A stretch of 64,000 nt of DNA from the NCBI GenBank assembly GCA_023639215.1, contig CP097899.1:3964001-4028000 (forward strand), written 5' to 3'. The notes beneath the pieces are model-generated. The model was given only the letters and a program-made list of their open reading frames with translations. It did no database searches and was not told where the DNA came from. Source of the DNA: Candidatus Pristimantibacillus lignocellulolyticus. Lineage in GTDB: Bacteria; Bacillota; Bacilli; Paenibacillales; Paenibacillaceae. Positions 51,391-61,078 of the stretch are shown piece by piece. Every line of letters starts with the position of its first letter. The first letter of the stretch is position 1. A program made the translations under genes and the position numbers.

Positions 51391-53163
51391 ATGCGTAAAA
51401 AATGGGTAGCATTAGTTCTTAGTACTAGTATTCTAGCAAGTTCGGCATTTGTCATTCCACAGCAAAATATCGCAAGTGCCATCGCAACAAGTACAGCTCA
51501 AGTCGTTCTCTATTTGGACAAGAAGGAAGCTTTTCGTAATGGCCAGCAAGTAACTTTAGATTCACCTGCTACGGCAATCTCAGGAAAAACATATTTACCT
51601 GCCAAATTTTTAGGTGATACATTTGGGATGGATGTAACTTATAATGCAGCGTCTCGTTCTGTCAAAATGGTTACAGAAGACCATGTTATTGTTCTAGATA
51701 CTAATAAAAATATTATTACGCTTGATGGTGTGAAGCAGCCTAACAATAATATCGCTCGTATGATTAATGGTAGAATAATGGTGCAATTAACTTGGCTTTG
51801 CGATGTTATGGGGGCAACGTATACTTATAATAATGAGCAGAAAAAAGTTACAGTAACTTATGTACCTAAAGCTAAAGATAATTATGATAAAGAACTTGGT
51901 TCAACTCCAGTTGCGAAGTTCGCTGTAGATAAAGAAAAGTATGAGATTGGTGAAACGATTAATTATACGAATCTAAGCTACGATCCAGATTCAGAGTCTG
52001 TTGCTTTATCTTGGACAGGGAAAAAAGATGCTTTCTTTGAAGCGGGTACGTATGAAGTTTCTCTTGTAGCTACTGATAAAAGCGGAAATAAAAGCAAACC
52101 ATATACAAGAAAAATCGTTGTAACGGATAGCGTCATGTTTGATGAGTTTGAATACGGTGTATACACTGGTAAAGCAGGTTCATACATTAAAGCAACAGAT
52201 TCCGAATTTAATTCGCAAATTTTAAAATTCCCACAAACTTCTAAAAAATCAACATATGATACTTCTCGTAAATTGCTTGTAAGCGATAGTCCGGAGAATA
52301 TTAGAACTTCAGGGATTTTATATCAAGATAATATTAATGGTAAAGCTCGTTTGTATGCTAACCATGTTAATAAATCAGGGAAAAACATGCAGTTCGCGAT
52401 TTTAGCGACGAATAATGGATCTGAGCCAGTAACATTGAAAACGACAAATGCTGGCGAAGTATTCCCATCGAAATATGCAATGCTACTAGGCAGTGAAGCT
52501 CCGATTGATTTCTTAATGAATAATAAGATCACTGAAGAATTTGTTGTAAAACCAGGTGAGACAATCATTTACCGTCAGTTCCCTACATTTTTCCCTGAGT
52601 ACGGAATTAATACGATGTATGATGTTGAAGCGACAGGTCCGCTACAAATTACATTTGCGGCAGATACAACAGCTAGTTCCAAAATGCTTTCACTTAATAA
52701 ATTAGCTTATGATGGTCATGTTAGAGGAACATTTGAAGCTTCTGATATTCAATTAGATCTTGATTTGTCTAAAGTAGGCACGAATAAATTACAAAGACTT
52801 GTTATCGGTGATGGTAATGCTGATCCGTTCATTAGTGGATATGATGTGCAACGTGATGTTCCGACTACTTTATCCGGTAATTATGGTGCAGTTTATCGCA
52901 TTACGATCAATAATCCAGGCAATATGACGGTATTATTAAATGCAAGAGGAGGCTCTTTCAAAGGTGCTTTCAAAGTGAACGGACAGTTTGTTCGTGTACC
53001 ATCGTCTGGTGTGTTAACACCATTTGACGGATTTGTATCACTTGGACAAACATCGACGAAAGATAAAAAACTAACGATTGAATTTAGTCCTCCAGCAGGA
53101 TCTTCATTCCCGATTAATCTTATCTTCTATCCGTTAGATTCAAGAATTGATCAATTGAAGTAG
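51391..53163 (+). CDS. secreted protein with copper-amine-oxidase N-terminal-like and PKD-like domains
   Basis: ATG 51391 has CAGGAGG upstream; earlier in-frame codons lack a site. 590 residues. A signal peptide (about 1-32, ending near ASAIA) leads to a copper-amine-oxidase N-terminal-type domain (KEAFRNGQQVTLDSPATAISGKTYLPAKFLGDTFGMDVTYN, residues about 40-150). A PKD-like segment (PVAKFAVDKEKYEIGETINYTNLSYDPDSE) and an unassigned region of about 330 residues follow. No enzyme motif is seen. Such proteins bind the cell surface in Paenibacillus. It sits 82 bases behind cbiZ and might read through from the operon. Confidence 0.7.
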   Translation: MRKKWVALVLSTSILASSAFVIPQQNIASAIATSTAQVVLYLDKKEAFRNGQQVTLDSPATAISGKTYLPAKFLGDTFGMDVTYNAASRSVKMVTEDHVIVLDTNKNIITLDGVKQPNNNIARMINGRIMVQLTWLCDVMGATYTYNNEQKKVTVTYVPKAKDNYDKELGSTPVAKFAVDKEKYEIGETINYTNLSYDPDSESVALSWTGKKDAFFEAGTYEVSLVATDKSGNKSKPYTRKIVVTDSVMFDEFEYGVYTGKAGSYIKATDSEFNSQILKFPQTSKKSTYDTSRKLLVSDSPENIRTSGILYQDNINGKARLYANHVNKSGKNMQFAILATNNGSEPVTLKTTNAGEVFPSKYAMLLGSEAPIDFLMNNKITEEFVVKPGETIIYRQFPTFFPEYGINTMYDVEATGPLQITFAADTTASSKMLSLNKLAYDGHVRGTFEASDIQLDLDLSKVGTNKLQRLVIGDGNADPFISGYDVQRDVPTTLSGNYGAVYRITINNPGNMTVLLNARGGSFKGAFKVNGQFVRVPSSGVLTPFDGFVSLGQTSTKDKKLTIEFSPPAGSSFPINLIFYPLDSRIDQLK

Positions 53164-53208
53164 CTTTACTAGACGATTTGATTTAACGAAATAATTTTTT
53201 ACAACAAG

Positions 53209-53276
53209 AAACACCTTTAAGTAGGTAGCGAGTGGGTAAACCAATCGTCCAACGTAAAGGTGTTTTTACTTTTTAT
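53209..53276 (+). terminator. terminator after the secreted protein gene
   Basis: AAACACCTTTA and TAAAGGTGTTT form an 11-base stem across a long loop, followed by TT and another T-run. Confidence 0.75.
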
Positions 53277-53374
53277 AAATCTGCAGTGATTAGAATGATA
53301 GCAATCGTCTAATATATGGTGAGGAGGAGAACAACATAGTTTGCAGCAATGGATGATTAATATTGCGGCAATTA

Positions 53375-53812
53375 TTAATATCCAGACAACAGGAAATAAG
53401 ATGTTATTCTACGATCTTCTATTCCAGGAGCATAAGTAGGTTCCTGACCTATAACTAAGTCGGACACAAATGATCCTTTGTCATCGATGTAAAGTCTATA
53501 CAATCGATCACCTATAGTTGCAGACGCACCAAATTCTTTATTATAACTTTCTAAAATATTAAATTTATCTCCTTCAAAAATACCAATCGAAAGTGACTCA
53601 TTATTAATCTCTTGGTGAGTGGCACAGTGAATTTCATTATGACTTAGGAAGTTCCAATGGTCAGATATTCGGATAACGCCTTCAGGTTTGTATCCCCAAT
53701 CTACTTCTTTGTTATAGAAGCTTTTGCTATAAGGTGACTTATGTACTTCCTTAAAGTTCAGATTAATGAATTCACATAATGCAAAAATATCTTCTTTATT
53801 TGCATTTTTCAT
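53375..53812 (-). CDS. hypothetical protein
   Basis: 145 residues, soluble and acidic. Recognisable stretches are VDWGYKPEGVIRISDHWNFLSHNEIHCATH, IGIFEGDKFNILESY and a C-terminal PGIEDRRITSYFLL. No signal peptide or membrane segment is seen. I do not recognise the family. Size and composition would suit a phage-derived or immunity-type protein, but there is no supporting neighbour. A GAAGGAGATTG site precedes the start on the minus strand. Confidence 0.5.
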   Translation of the reverse strand: MKNANKEDIFALCEFINLNFKEVHKSPYSKSFYNKEVDWGYKPEGVIRISDHWNFLSHNEIHCATHQEINNESLSIGIFEGDKFNILESYNKEFGASATIGDRLYRLYIDDKGSFVSDLVIGQEPTYAPGIEDRRITSYFLLSGY

Positions 53813-54186
53813 AGTTCATCAATCTCCTTCAGTATATAAATTCATTTTTTGAATAAGCCCATCATCGCGGTGCTGAAATTCAGCATTATTTAACTTGTTC
53901 ATATAATAAATTATACCTTATTACTAACTATAATCCTAATGTCCGAACGGTCAGAACAGCATCCATATCTATTTAGCAGTAATGGAAGAGAGGATCAGTT
54001 TCAATTTAGGTGCAAATTGAGTATGGACTGTAGTAGAATATAGATACTGTCGTCTAATTGTAATTAATAGATGACAGGTTGCTAAGTTGATACTACTGAT
54101 TTTTTTATATACATATCTAGTTAGGTCTGTTTATAGATTTTTTGAAAAATCGTAGCGCTAATTTAATAGAATGGGGAGGCAACAAA
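53813..54186. other. intergenic stretch with one hairpin
   Basis: About 370 bases between divergent genes. The only clear structure is CTGTCGTCTA/TAGATGACAG at 54047-54077 with one mismatch and an 11-base loop. Upstream promoters for both genes must lie here, but none stands out. Confidence 0.4.
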
Positions 54187-54465
54187 GTGGATACTATATA
54201 CTGGATCGTAGGTTATATTCTATTTTTAAATGTGTACTTATATTGGGTTATGGGTAAGGATAAAGAAAATGCTCGTCGCAATCAACCACGCATTCCAGAG
54301 CGTCATATTTTTCTGTTTAGCGCTTTAGGAGGAGCAGTAGGTACTTATACAGCCATGTATCATTTTCGTCATAAAACAAAACATCGTAGCTTTAAAATAG
54401 GTATTCCAGTTATAATCATAATTCATTTCATACTTGCTATTTTAGTCGTAGGAGCGTTGAACTAA
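54187..54465 (+). CDS. DUF1294 membrane protein
   Basis: GTG 54187 has GGGGAGG 7 bases upstream and is preferred over an ATG 15 codons earlier. 92 residues with three helices. The signature MGKDKENARRNQPRIPERHIFLFSALGGAVGTYTAMYHFRHKTKHRSFKIGIP, read in parts, is that of DUF1294. Its biochemical role is unknown. The stop overlaps the next ATG by one base. Confidence 0.85.
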   Translation: MDTIYWIVGYILFLNVYLYWVMGKDKENARRNQPRIPERHIFLFSALGGAVGTYTAMYHFRHKTKHRSFKIGIPVIIIIHFILAILVVGALN

Positions 54466-55631
54466 TGGATTTTCGAATGAATTACTTATCATTTTTCGTC
54501 ATACAATCGGAAAGTGATAAAGGCTCTGTTGGTAGCTATAAAGCTTTCAAACATTATCAAACAATGGACGGTGACGAATACTCAGATAGTGCTCTGAAAC
54601 AATTTCTTGACGAGGAATTTATAAAAATTGTTAAGCGTAAAGTAGAACGTCATCCCAACACACCTAATGCTCCAACGAAGGTCGGAATGTTTATGGTGGA
54701 GCCAGGATATGAGTTAGCCAGCAATGGAAACTACAATTTGTTTCAACGTATTCGTGAAGCCGATCATAAAGAAAGATTTCATAGTTTATCTGATGAGCTT
54801 GTGCGCGTCTATATGGATACTTCAGCTGTTCGAGGCGGTGCATTTATCGTTGCATCATGTACTTTGAATACGTTTTTTGATGAGCCTTTTCTATTCATTT
54901 TAAAATGTGACTTCGAACCCAAAATTGCTCGCATCTCCGATGAGAAAAGTTTGATTGCACAAGTGGAGATGGCATTTAGTGCGCGTAGCATTAAGTCAAT
55001 CCAGTATCCGCATATGGAGCAAGAGGGTATTCTTGAGCGCTGGGAACTGAAAATTCATCAAGCATCGCATGCCAGATATTTTGAAGATTTTTTGAAGTAT
55101 GTGAGTTATGAAAAGCCTATTCCAGAAGTTGTTAGTGAGCAAGTCGTTGAGATGGTTCATCAGTATATTGAAGAGAAATGGCAAGATAATGTAAGCAGTG
55201 AACGTTCTCAGGAAGAAAATGCGGTAGAGGTATGGGCTGCAAGTGAGAAGCGGGAATTACAAGAATGGTGGACACCACAACAAGTAGAAGAAGCTAATTA
55301 TTCCCTCATTCAACAGAAGGAAGATTTAACGATGGCTTTTAAAGTAGGTAATGTATCTATTAAAGGGCTATTAGCAGATTATGGGGTTAGCGTACATATC
55401 GCCAAGCACAATGGGCGTTATGTAGCAGTGATTGAGGGTGATGCGTTACAATTCGAGAAAGGAATGTCTCCTGTTGAATTACTTGCGCCACCACCACTTG
55501 AAGACATTATGGAGATCATTGGTACAAAAGTAACAGACACAGCCAGTGAGACTGATTCATTCGATTCATCTGATGCATTTGCAGAAAATGTTCAGCCGAT
55601 TCAATCTAATGATGATACTCCGCCTTGGTAA
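54465..55631 (+). CDS. DUF3900-like protein
   Basis: 388 residues, soluble. It starts MDFRMNYLSFFVIQSESDKGS and contains KVGMFMVEPGYELASNGNYNLFQRIREAD and VRGGAFIVASCTLNTFFDEPFLFILKCDFEPKIARIS in sequence; I associate this layout with the Bacillales family DUF3900. The C-terminal third has a second small domain (FKVGNVSIKGLLADYGVSVHIAKHNGRYVAVIEGD) and an acidic tail. It is translationally coupled to the DUF1294 gene. Function is unknown. Confidence 0.6.
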   Translation: MDFRMNYLSFFVIQSESDKGSVGSYKAFKHYQTMDGDEYSDSALKQFLDEEFIKIVKRKVERHPNTPNAPTKVGMFMVEPGYELASNGNYNLFQRIREADHKERFHSLSDELVRVYMDTSAVRGGAFIVASCTLNTFFDEPFLFILKCDFEPKIARISDEKSLIAQVEMAFSARSIKSIQYPHMEQEGILERWELKIHQASHARYFEDFLKYVSYEKPIPEVVSEQVVEMVHQYIEEKWQDNVSSERSQEENAVEVWAASEKRELQEWWTPQQVEEANYSLIQQKEDLTMAFKVGNVSIKGLLADYGVSVHIAKHNGRYVAVIEGDALQFEKGMSPVELLAPPPLEDIMEIIGTKVTDTASETDSFDSSDAFAENVQPIQSNDDTPPW

Positions 55632-55709
55632 TGACATCAGAATGCATAATAACTCATCTCTAAGGAGAATCTATTTCGGTATATTGTAATCGAGAGGAGT
55701 CCTGCATAG

Positions 55710-57029
55710 ATGATTGTGAACATAATTGTTTTTCTTATATTATTGATTCTAACTGCATTTTTCGTTGCTACGGAATTTTCCATTATTCGTGTCCGGCCGA
55801 GCCGAGTTCAGCAAATGGTTGCTGAAAACGTCAAAAATGCAAAAGCAGTGGAAATTGTAACGAAAGAGCTTGATGGATATCTTTCAGCATGCCAACTTGG
55901 AATTACTATTACTGCATTAGGACTAGGATGGTTAGGTGAACCAACGGTAGCAAAATTACTGCACCCTTTATTTGTTCATTTGCCACTATCTACTGAGATT
56001 AGTGATATTATTGCATTCATTGTTGCTTTTCTATTTGTAACTTTTCTACATGTGGTTTTTGGAGAACTTGCACCGAAAAGTGTAGCGATTATTAAATCAG
56101 AAGAGATGGCGATAAAGCTTTCACCGCCAATTATTTGGTTTCATAAAATCGCGTACCCATTTATATGGGTGCTCAATGGATCTGCTAATGCGCTTGTTAA
56201 GCTAATGGGATATAAGATGATGAGCGAAACTGATGCTCATAGTGAAGAAGAGATTCGCCTAATATTGAACGATAGCTATGAGAATGGCAAGATCAATAAA
56301 AGCGAGTTAGGGTTTATGACTAATATTTTTGACTTTGAAGATACATTAGCAAGAGATATTATGGTACCTCGGACTGATATGGTATGTGTTTTTGTAGAGA
56401 ATAGTACAGAAGCTAACATTGAAACAATTATGCAGGAACGATATACTCGTTTCCCAGTTGCTCAAGGTGATAAAGATAATATTATTGGGTTACTTAATAC
56501 AAAAGTTTATTTATTCCAACATATTACTAAAGCAGAAGAGCATCCCGATCTTACGAAATTGATGCAAACGGTATTGTCTGTACCAGATACGATGCCAATC
56601 CGAAAATTACTTACGATGATGCAACGTGATCAGATTCATATGGCGATTTTGCTTGATGAATATGGTGGTACATCAGGATTAATTACGATTGAAGACATTA
56701 TCGAAGAAATCGTTGGGGAAATACGCGATGAGTTCGATACGGATGAACGAGAAGAAATTGTTCGCATCGACGATAGACGTTTTCTTGTGGAAGGTCGCGC
56801 ACTAATTACAGATGTGAATGAGATGACAGGCTTGGATTTGGATGTAGGAGAAACGCATACCATTGGAGGTTGGTTGTATCAATTACAACCTAATCTAGAT
56901 GAAAATATTGAGTGGAAGTATGCAGACGCTACTTTTATTGTTCGTGAGCGAGATGAAAATCGAATTCGCAGTTTAGAAATTATTGTTGAGGCACAAGAAC
57001 CAGAAATGTCTGGACTCGGTCATGCATAG
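55710..57029 (+). CDS. CNNM/CorC-type membrane protein with CBS pair
   Basis: 439 residues. The N-terminal CNNM domain with about four helices has TAFFVATEFSIIRVRPSRVQQM and GWLGEPTVAKLL. Two CBS motifs follow (IMVPRTDMVCV...RYTRFPVAQGDKDNIIGLLNTK; ...MAILLDEYGGTSGLITIEDIIEEIVGEIRDEFD), then a CorC_HlyC C-terminal domain (RFLVEGRALITDVNEMTGLDL). These proteins are linked to magnesium or cobalt efflux, though often labelled hemolysin. GAGAGGAG is upstream. Confidence 0.88.
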   Translation: MIVNIIVFLILLILTAFFVATEFSIIRVRPSRVQQMVAENVKNAKAVEIVTKELDGYLSACQLGITITALGLGWLGEPTVAKLLHPLFVHLPLSTEISDIIAFIVAFLFVTFLHVVFGELAPKSVAIIKSEEMAIKLSPPIIWFHKIAYPFIWVLNGSANALVKLMGYKMMSETDAHSEEEIRLILNDSYENGKINKSELGFMTNIFDFEDTLARDIMVPRTDMVCVFVENSTEANIETIMQERYTRFPVAQGDKDNIIGLLNTKVYLFQHITKAEEHPDLTKLMQTVLSVPDTMPIRKLLTMMQRDQIHMAILLDEYGGTSGLITIEDIIEEIVGEIRDEFDTDEREEIVRIDDRRFLVEGRALITDVNEMTGLDLDVGETHTIGGWLYQLQPNLDENIEWKYADATFIVRERDENRIRSLEIIVEAQEPEMSGLGHA

Positions 57030-57097
57030 AATAGAGAATGTACAAGCAGATGGTGTGTGCAGATTCTCATTCTAAAGACGAGAAGGAGTGTGTCAAA

Positions 57098-57880
57098 GTG
57101 TTAGATTTATTAAAAGCAATGATAATGGGTATTGTGGAGGGACTGACGGAGTTTTTACCGGTTTCCTCCACAGGCCATTTGATTTTAGTTGGTCATTTGT
57201 TAGGATTCGAGGGAGAGCGTGCTAAGACGTTTGAAGTTGTCATTCAATTCGGTGCCGTATTGGCAGTACTCGTACTATATTTCAAAACATTTATGAAAAT
57301 ATTGCAATTTAAATTAAATAAAGGTATGAACTTCATACATATACTACTTGCGATGTTACCTGCAAGCATTATTGGCTTGGTACTACATTCCGTCATTAAG
57401 CAATATTTGTTCGGACCATCAACGGTATTAATTGGTCTAGTGCTTGGTGGGATTTTGATGATTGTCGCAGAAAGAAGCAAGCGAGAAGTAACAGCAGAAG
57501 AATTAGATGATATTAGCTACAAACAAGCTTTCATTATCGGATGTTTTCAAATCTTAGCGTTATGGCCTGGATTTTCACGTTCTGGATCTACGATTTCAGG
57601 TGGTATTTTAGCAGGTACAAGTCAAAAAGCAGCTGCAGAATTTACTTTTATCGTATCAGTACCAATTATGGGTGCAGCGAGCTTACTTGATCTAATTGAC
57701 AATCGTGCGGGTCTGACAACGACAGATTTGCCTTTATTTTTAGTTGGATTATGTGCATCATTCATCGTAGGTATGTTAGCAGTAGTAACATTCGTTAACT
57801 TGATGAAAAAATTAAAACTATCCTATTTTGCTTACTATCGTTTCGTACTAGCAGCAGTATTCGCCATTATCATTTTATAA
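57098..57880 (+). CDS. uppP: undecaprenyl-diphosphatase
   Basis: GTG 57098 has AGAAGGAG about 10 bases upstream and starts the conserved N-terminus; the open frame extends 20 codons further. 260 residues, about eight helices. Catalytic EGLTEFLPVSSTGH (14-27) and the second motif GFSRSGSTISGG are intact. UppP (BacA) recycles the undecaprenyl carrier of cell-wall synthesis and gives bacitracin tolerance. A PAP2 phosphatase at 4407 could share part of this role. Confidence 0.93.
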   Translation: MLDLLKAMIMGIVEGLTEFLPVSSTGHLILVGHLLGFEGERAKTFEVVIQFGAVLAVLVLYFKTFMKILQFKLNKGMNFIHILLAMLPASIIGLVLHSVIKQYLFGPSTVLIGLVLGGILMIVAERSKREVTAEELDDISYKQAFIIGCFQILALWPGFSRSGSTISGGILAGTSQKAAAEFTFIVSVPIMGAASLLDLIDNRAGLTTTDLPLFLVGLCASFIVGMLAVVTFVNLMKKLKLSYFAYYRFVLAAVFAIIIL

Positions 57881-57948
57881 GTTGAGTTCGCATCATCTTT
57901 GATGTCGAACATACTACGAAGCCAATCATCGCTATCAAAATCTGCAAA

Positions 57949-58003
57949 AGAGGGACAATCTTTGGGTCTATTACATAGACCCATCAGATTGTCCCTCTTT
58001 TTG
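57949..58003. terminator. bidirectional terminator overlapping the end of the tetR gene
   Basis: AGAGGGACAATCT pairs with AGATTGTCCCTCT, with an inner GGGTCTAT/ATAGACCC stem, and is followed by TTTT. The right arm codes the last residues and stop of the TetR gene on the minus strand. Confidence 0.9.
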
Positions 58004-58618
58004 TATGCCCATCCACAGTATATCAATCATCTGCGCTACTAGTTGTTCCACAGGAATTTCTTGCTGTTTAAGATTAAGATGGTTTTTCATTGTCAATAAT
58101 GCGACAAAGGTATGTGCTAATACGACTGGTGAGTGATGATTCGTTATTTCACCATTAGCAATACCATTTTGAAAAGCATCATGGACGATATCATGAAGTT
58201 TTTTCTCAGCTTTTCGAATATTTTCGGTTTGTTCATCACATAATTCAACAGCGGCATCACGCATCATCGATTCAAAATCAAGATGTGCGTTACTCATTTG
58301 ACGAATAGCAATTTTAATTAATTTATCTTTCAAAGATATGGGTTCGCTTAATATTTTGGCGGTTGCTTGATAAGCGATCGTCATCACCGCTACTAGACAC
58401 TCCGTAAAAAGTTCCGATTTATTGTTGAAGTAGTAATAGACACTTGCTTTCGTAATCCCACATGCTTTCGCAACGGATTCTAATGATACTTTTTCATATC
58501 CGACCTCCATAAATAAAAAAGCACCAGTTCTTAAAATGCTCATTTTCGTAGGTGAATGTTCGACTTTTGGTCTACCTGGTTTTCGCTTTGGTATCGAGTT
58601 AGGTTGGTTTTCGTTCAT
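57971..58618 (-). CDS. TetR-family transcriptional repressor
   Basis: 215 residues. The N-terminal HTH reads ILRTGAFLFMEVGYEKVSLESVAKACGITKASVYYYFNNKSELF (about 28-72), a complete TetR domain. A basic Lys/Arg-Pro stretch (KPKRKPGRPKVE) precedes it. It is divergent from an MMPL transporter gene, the typical arrangement for a local repressor responding to the transported compound. The C-terminal domain gives no ligand hint. Its final nine codons lie in the terminator stem. Confidence 0.9.
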   Translation of the reverse strand: MNENQPNSIPKRKPGRPKVEHSPTKMSILRTGAFLFMEVGYEKVSLESVAKACGITKASVYYYFNNKSELFTECLVAVMTIAYQATAKILSEPISLKDKLIKIAIRQMSNAHLDFESMMRDAAVELCDEQTENIRKAEKKLHDIVHDAFQNGIANGEITNHHSPVVLAHTFVALLTMKNHLNLKQQEIPVEQLVAQMIDILWMGIQKEGQSDGSM

Positions 58619-58656
58619 AACGAGCTTCCCTTCATCAAAAATTCATAAATAACATA

Positions 58657-58686
58657 TTGATTTATTTACTATCTAGTATATATAAT
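58657..58686 (+). promoter_or_regulatory. candidate promoter of the second MMPL gene
   Basis: TTGATT at 58657-58662, 18-base spacer, TATAAT at 58681-58686. Confidence 0.6.
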
Positions 58687-58710
58687 TAATTAACTGAACG
58701 GTATAGTAAA
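58665..58710. promoter_or_regulatory. inverted repeat, candidate TetR operator
   Basis: TTTACTAT at 58665-58672 and ATAGTAAA at 58703-58710 are inverted copies; the first lies between the -35 and -10 elements and the second just after the -10. TetR binding could block polymerase. Confidence 0.45.
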
Positions 58711-58743
58711 TTAATTGGTGAATACGAAATGGAGGAAAATTTC

Positions 58744-60912
58744 ATGATTCAACGTATTGCAGCTTGCTTTACTGGCAAGATCAGCAAATGGGTTACACTA
58801 GTAGTATGGATATTAATTGCACTTATCTTAACCTTAACATTACCTAGTGTAGGGGACAAGGAGCAAAATAATGCTGCTAACTTGCCGAGTGATGCACAAT
58901 CGGTGTTAGCAGATCAAGTTATTCAACAATATTTCCCTAATTCCACAGGTGTTCCAGCTTTATTAGTATGGCATCGCGACGCAGGATTAACCGAGGAAGA
59001 CTTCTCTATTGTACGTCAATTATCTGAGGAACTAACGAACAACCCATTACCTTCACAGGAATCCATTATTCCTTTGCACATGGGTATTCCGATAGAAGTG
59101 TTAACATCTGAAGATGGCAGTACACTTATTTTACCGATTACATTTACAGATGAGACAGAAACAGAAGTGTTGAAAGAAAATCTAGTTCAGATGAAAGAAT
59201 TCATTAATGAAAAAGCTGGTGCTAATATATTCGAAGGTGAGCTAACCGATGGCTTGTCAGCACGATTCACAGGGCCAGTAGGGATTTCTGTTGATGCTAC
59301 GGATCTGTTCTTAGACGCAGACATAGTGTTGTTAATTGCAACGGTGTTACTTGTGCTCGTTCTATTATTAGTAATCTATCGTTCGCCGATTCTGGCGATC
59401 ATTCCGTTAGTTGGTGTAGGATTTGCATACCTTGTAACAAGTCCGATACTTGGTTGGTTAGCAGGAAATGGTTGGATTACTGTAGATTCCCAAGCAATAA
59501 GCATTATGACTGTGCTATTGTTTGGTGCTGGTACCGATTATTGTCTATTCCTAATTACTCGCTATCGCGATGATTTACGACATGAGAAAAATCCGAGAAC
59601 CGCATTAATTCATGCTTTCCAAAATGCTTCAGGTGCAATTGCGATGAGTGGATTTACTGTAGTAATGGCATTACTTGTATTGTTATTTGCACAGTATGGT
59701 TCATCACACCGTTTTGCTATTCCATTCTCACTTTCGATTTTAATTATGGGAATTGCTAGCTTAACGCTTGTTCCGGCTATACTAGCCATTTTAGGCCGAT
59801 CTTCATTCTACCCATTTATCCCAAGAACTGTGGAGATGGAAGAAGAAAGAGCAATAAAACGGAATAAACCAGTGAAGAAACAAAAAGATCAACATCGCCT
59901 ATGGGGTAAGATCGGTAGTTTCGTGACTGAAAAACCATGGTTAGTTATCTCCATTACAATGATTATATTAATTGTTCTTGCTTCATTCTCAACACAATTG
60001 AAATATAAATACGATCTGTTATCTTCATTCCCTGACGACATGGAATCTAGAGAAGGATTTACTATTATCGGACAGACGTATACTCCAGGTGAACTTGCTC
60101 CCATTACAGTTATTGTAAAAGATAATAGTGATGTTAATGCATTAGCTAATAAAGTTGCATCACATGAACTTGTTAACAATGTGACTGAAGCAGTTGTCAG
60201 TGAAGTAGATTCATCATATAGCTCATTCGAAGTGGTCCTTGATATTGATCCTTATTCTAATGATGCGATGGACTATATCCCTGTATTGGAAGAGCAGTTA
60301 ACTGCAGAGTTAGGAAATACTGAGAGCTTCTGGATTGCAGGTCAGACAGCAGGTCAATATGATACCCAACAAATTAATGATCGAGATAATAGTGTCATAA
60401 TGCCAATTGTCATTTTGTTGATTGTTATTTTACTATTAGTTTATCTTCGTTCTATCATTGCCACCATATATCTTGTTGTGACCGTTCTAGTGTCATTCTT
60501 AGCGGCTCTTGGACTTGGTTGGATTATTCTTCACTATGGACTTGGTATTGATGCAATACAAGCGGCAATTCCGTTGTACGCTTTCGTATTCTTAATCGCA
60601 CTTGGTGAAGATTATAATATCTTTATGATCTCAGGTATTTGGAAAAAAGCGAAAACAATGCCGCTTAAACAAGCTGTCAAAGAAGGAGTAGCTGAGACAG
60701 GTGAAGTCATTTCATCTGCTGGACTAATTCTTGCAGGAACATTCTTTGTCTTAACCCAAGTGCCGATTACAATACTATTGCAGTTCGGAGTAATTACAGC
60801 AATTGGAGTACTACTAGATACATTTATCGTTCGACCGTTCCTTGTACCAGCGCTTACGGTGGTGTGTGGGAAGTGGGCTTTCTGGCCAAGCAAGCATACT
60901 ACTAAGAAGTAG
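58744..60912 (+). CDS. MMPL-family RND-type transporter, TetR-linked
   Basis: ATG 58744 follows GGAGGAAAA by 7 bases; the ATG at 58729 contains that site and is less likely. 722 residues with duplicated MMPL architecture. Motifs are VIYRSPILAIIPLVGVGF, FGAGTDYCLFLITRYRDDL (repeat 1) and ALGEDYNIFMISGIWKKAK (repeat 2). It is a paralogue of the transporter at 30448, with similar layout. Extracellular loops of about 150 residues begin each half. The TAG stop overlaps the start of a dispersed repeat copy. Confidence 0.9.
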   Translation: MIQRIAACFTGKISKWVTLVVWILIALILTLTLPSVGDKEQNNAANLPSDAQSVLADQVIQQYFPNSTGVPALLVWHRDAGLTEEDFSIVRQLSEELTNNPLPSQESIIPLHMGIPIEVLTSEDGSTLILPITFTDETETEVLKENLVQMKEFINEKAGANIFEGELTDGLSARFTGPVGISVDATDLFLDADIVLLIATVLLVLVLLLVIYRSPILAIIPLVGVGFAYLVTSPILGWLAGNGWITVDSQAISIMTVLLFGAGTDYCLFLITRYRDDLRHEKNPRTALIHAFQNASGAIAMSGFTVVMALLVLLFAQYGSSHRFAIPFSLSILIMGIASLTLVPAILAILGRSSFYPFIPRTVEMEEERAIKRNKPVKKQKDQHRLWGKIGSFVTEKPWLVISITMIILIVLASFSTQLKYKYDLLSSFPDDMESREGFTIIGQTYTPGELAPITVIVKDNSDVNALANKVASHELVNNVTEAVVSEVDSSYSSFEVVLDIDPYSNDAMDYIPVLEEQLTAELGNTESFWIAGQTAGQYDTQQINDRDNSVIMPIVILLIVILLLVYLRSIIATIYLVVTVLVSFLAALGLGWIILHYGLGIDAIQAAIPLYAFVFLIALGEDYNIFMISGIWKKAKTMPLKQAVKEGVAETGEVISSAGLILAGTFFVLTQVPITILLQFGVITAIGVLLDTFIVRPFLVPALTVVCGKWAFWPSKHTTKK

Positions 60913-60980
60913 TTCAAACAGCAGAATTTGATAACGATGAGTATGCTAAAGAAGTATAATCAACATATCGAATATGAATA
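60911..60980. repeat. dispersed repeat copy 7, partial, in the MMPL stop codon
   Basis: AGTTCAAACAGCAGAATTTGATAACGATGAGTATGCT and CATATCGAATATGAATAA are the left half of the family seen at 12459. The right half is missing. The first two bases are part of the TAG stop. Confidence 0.7.
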
Positions 60981-61078
60981 ATAACTCTTCTTAACAGTTA
61001 TAAATTTATATGGAAATGTAACATTTTTCCTCTTAATACCGTTCTATTTATTAGAGAACGGTGTTAGGGGGATTTTTC

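Noticed and set aside
55710..57029. Hemolysin function for the CNNM/CorC protein
   Set aside because: The domain order is that of metal-efflux-linked proteins; the hemolysin label of the family is historical.
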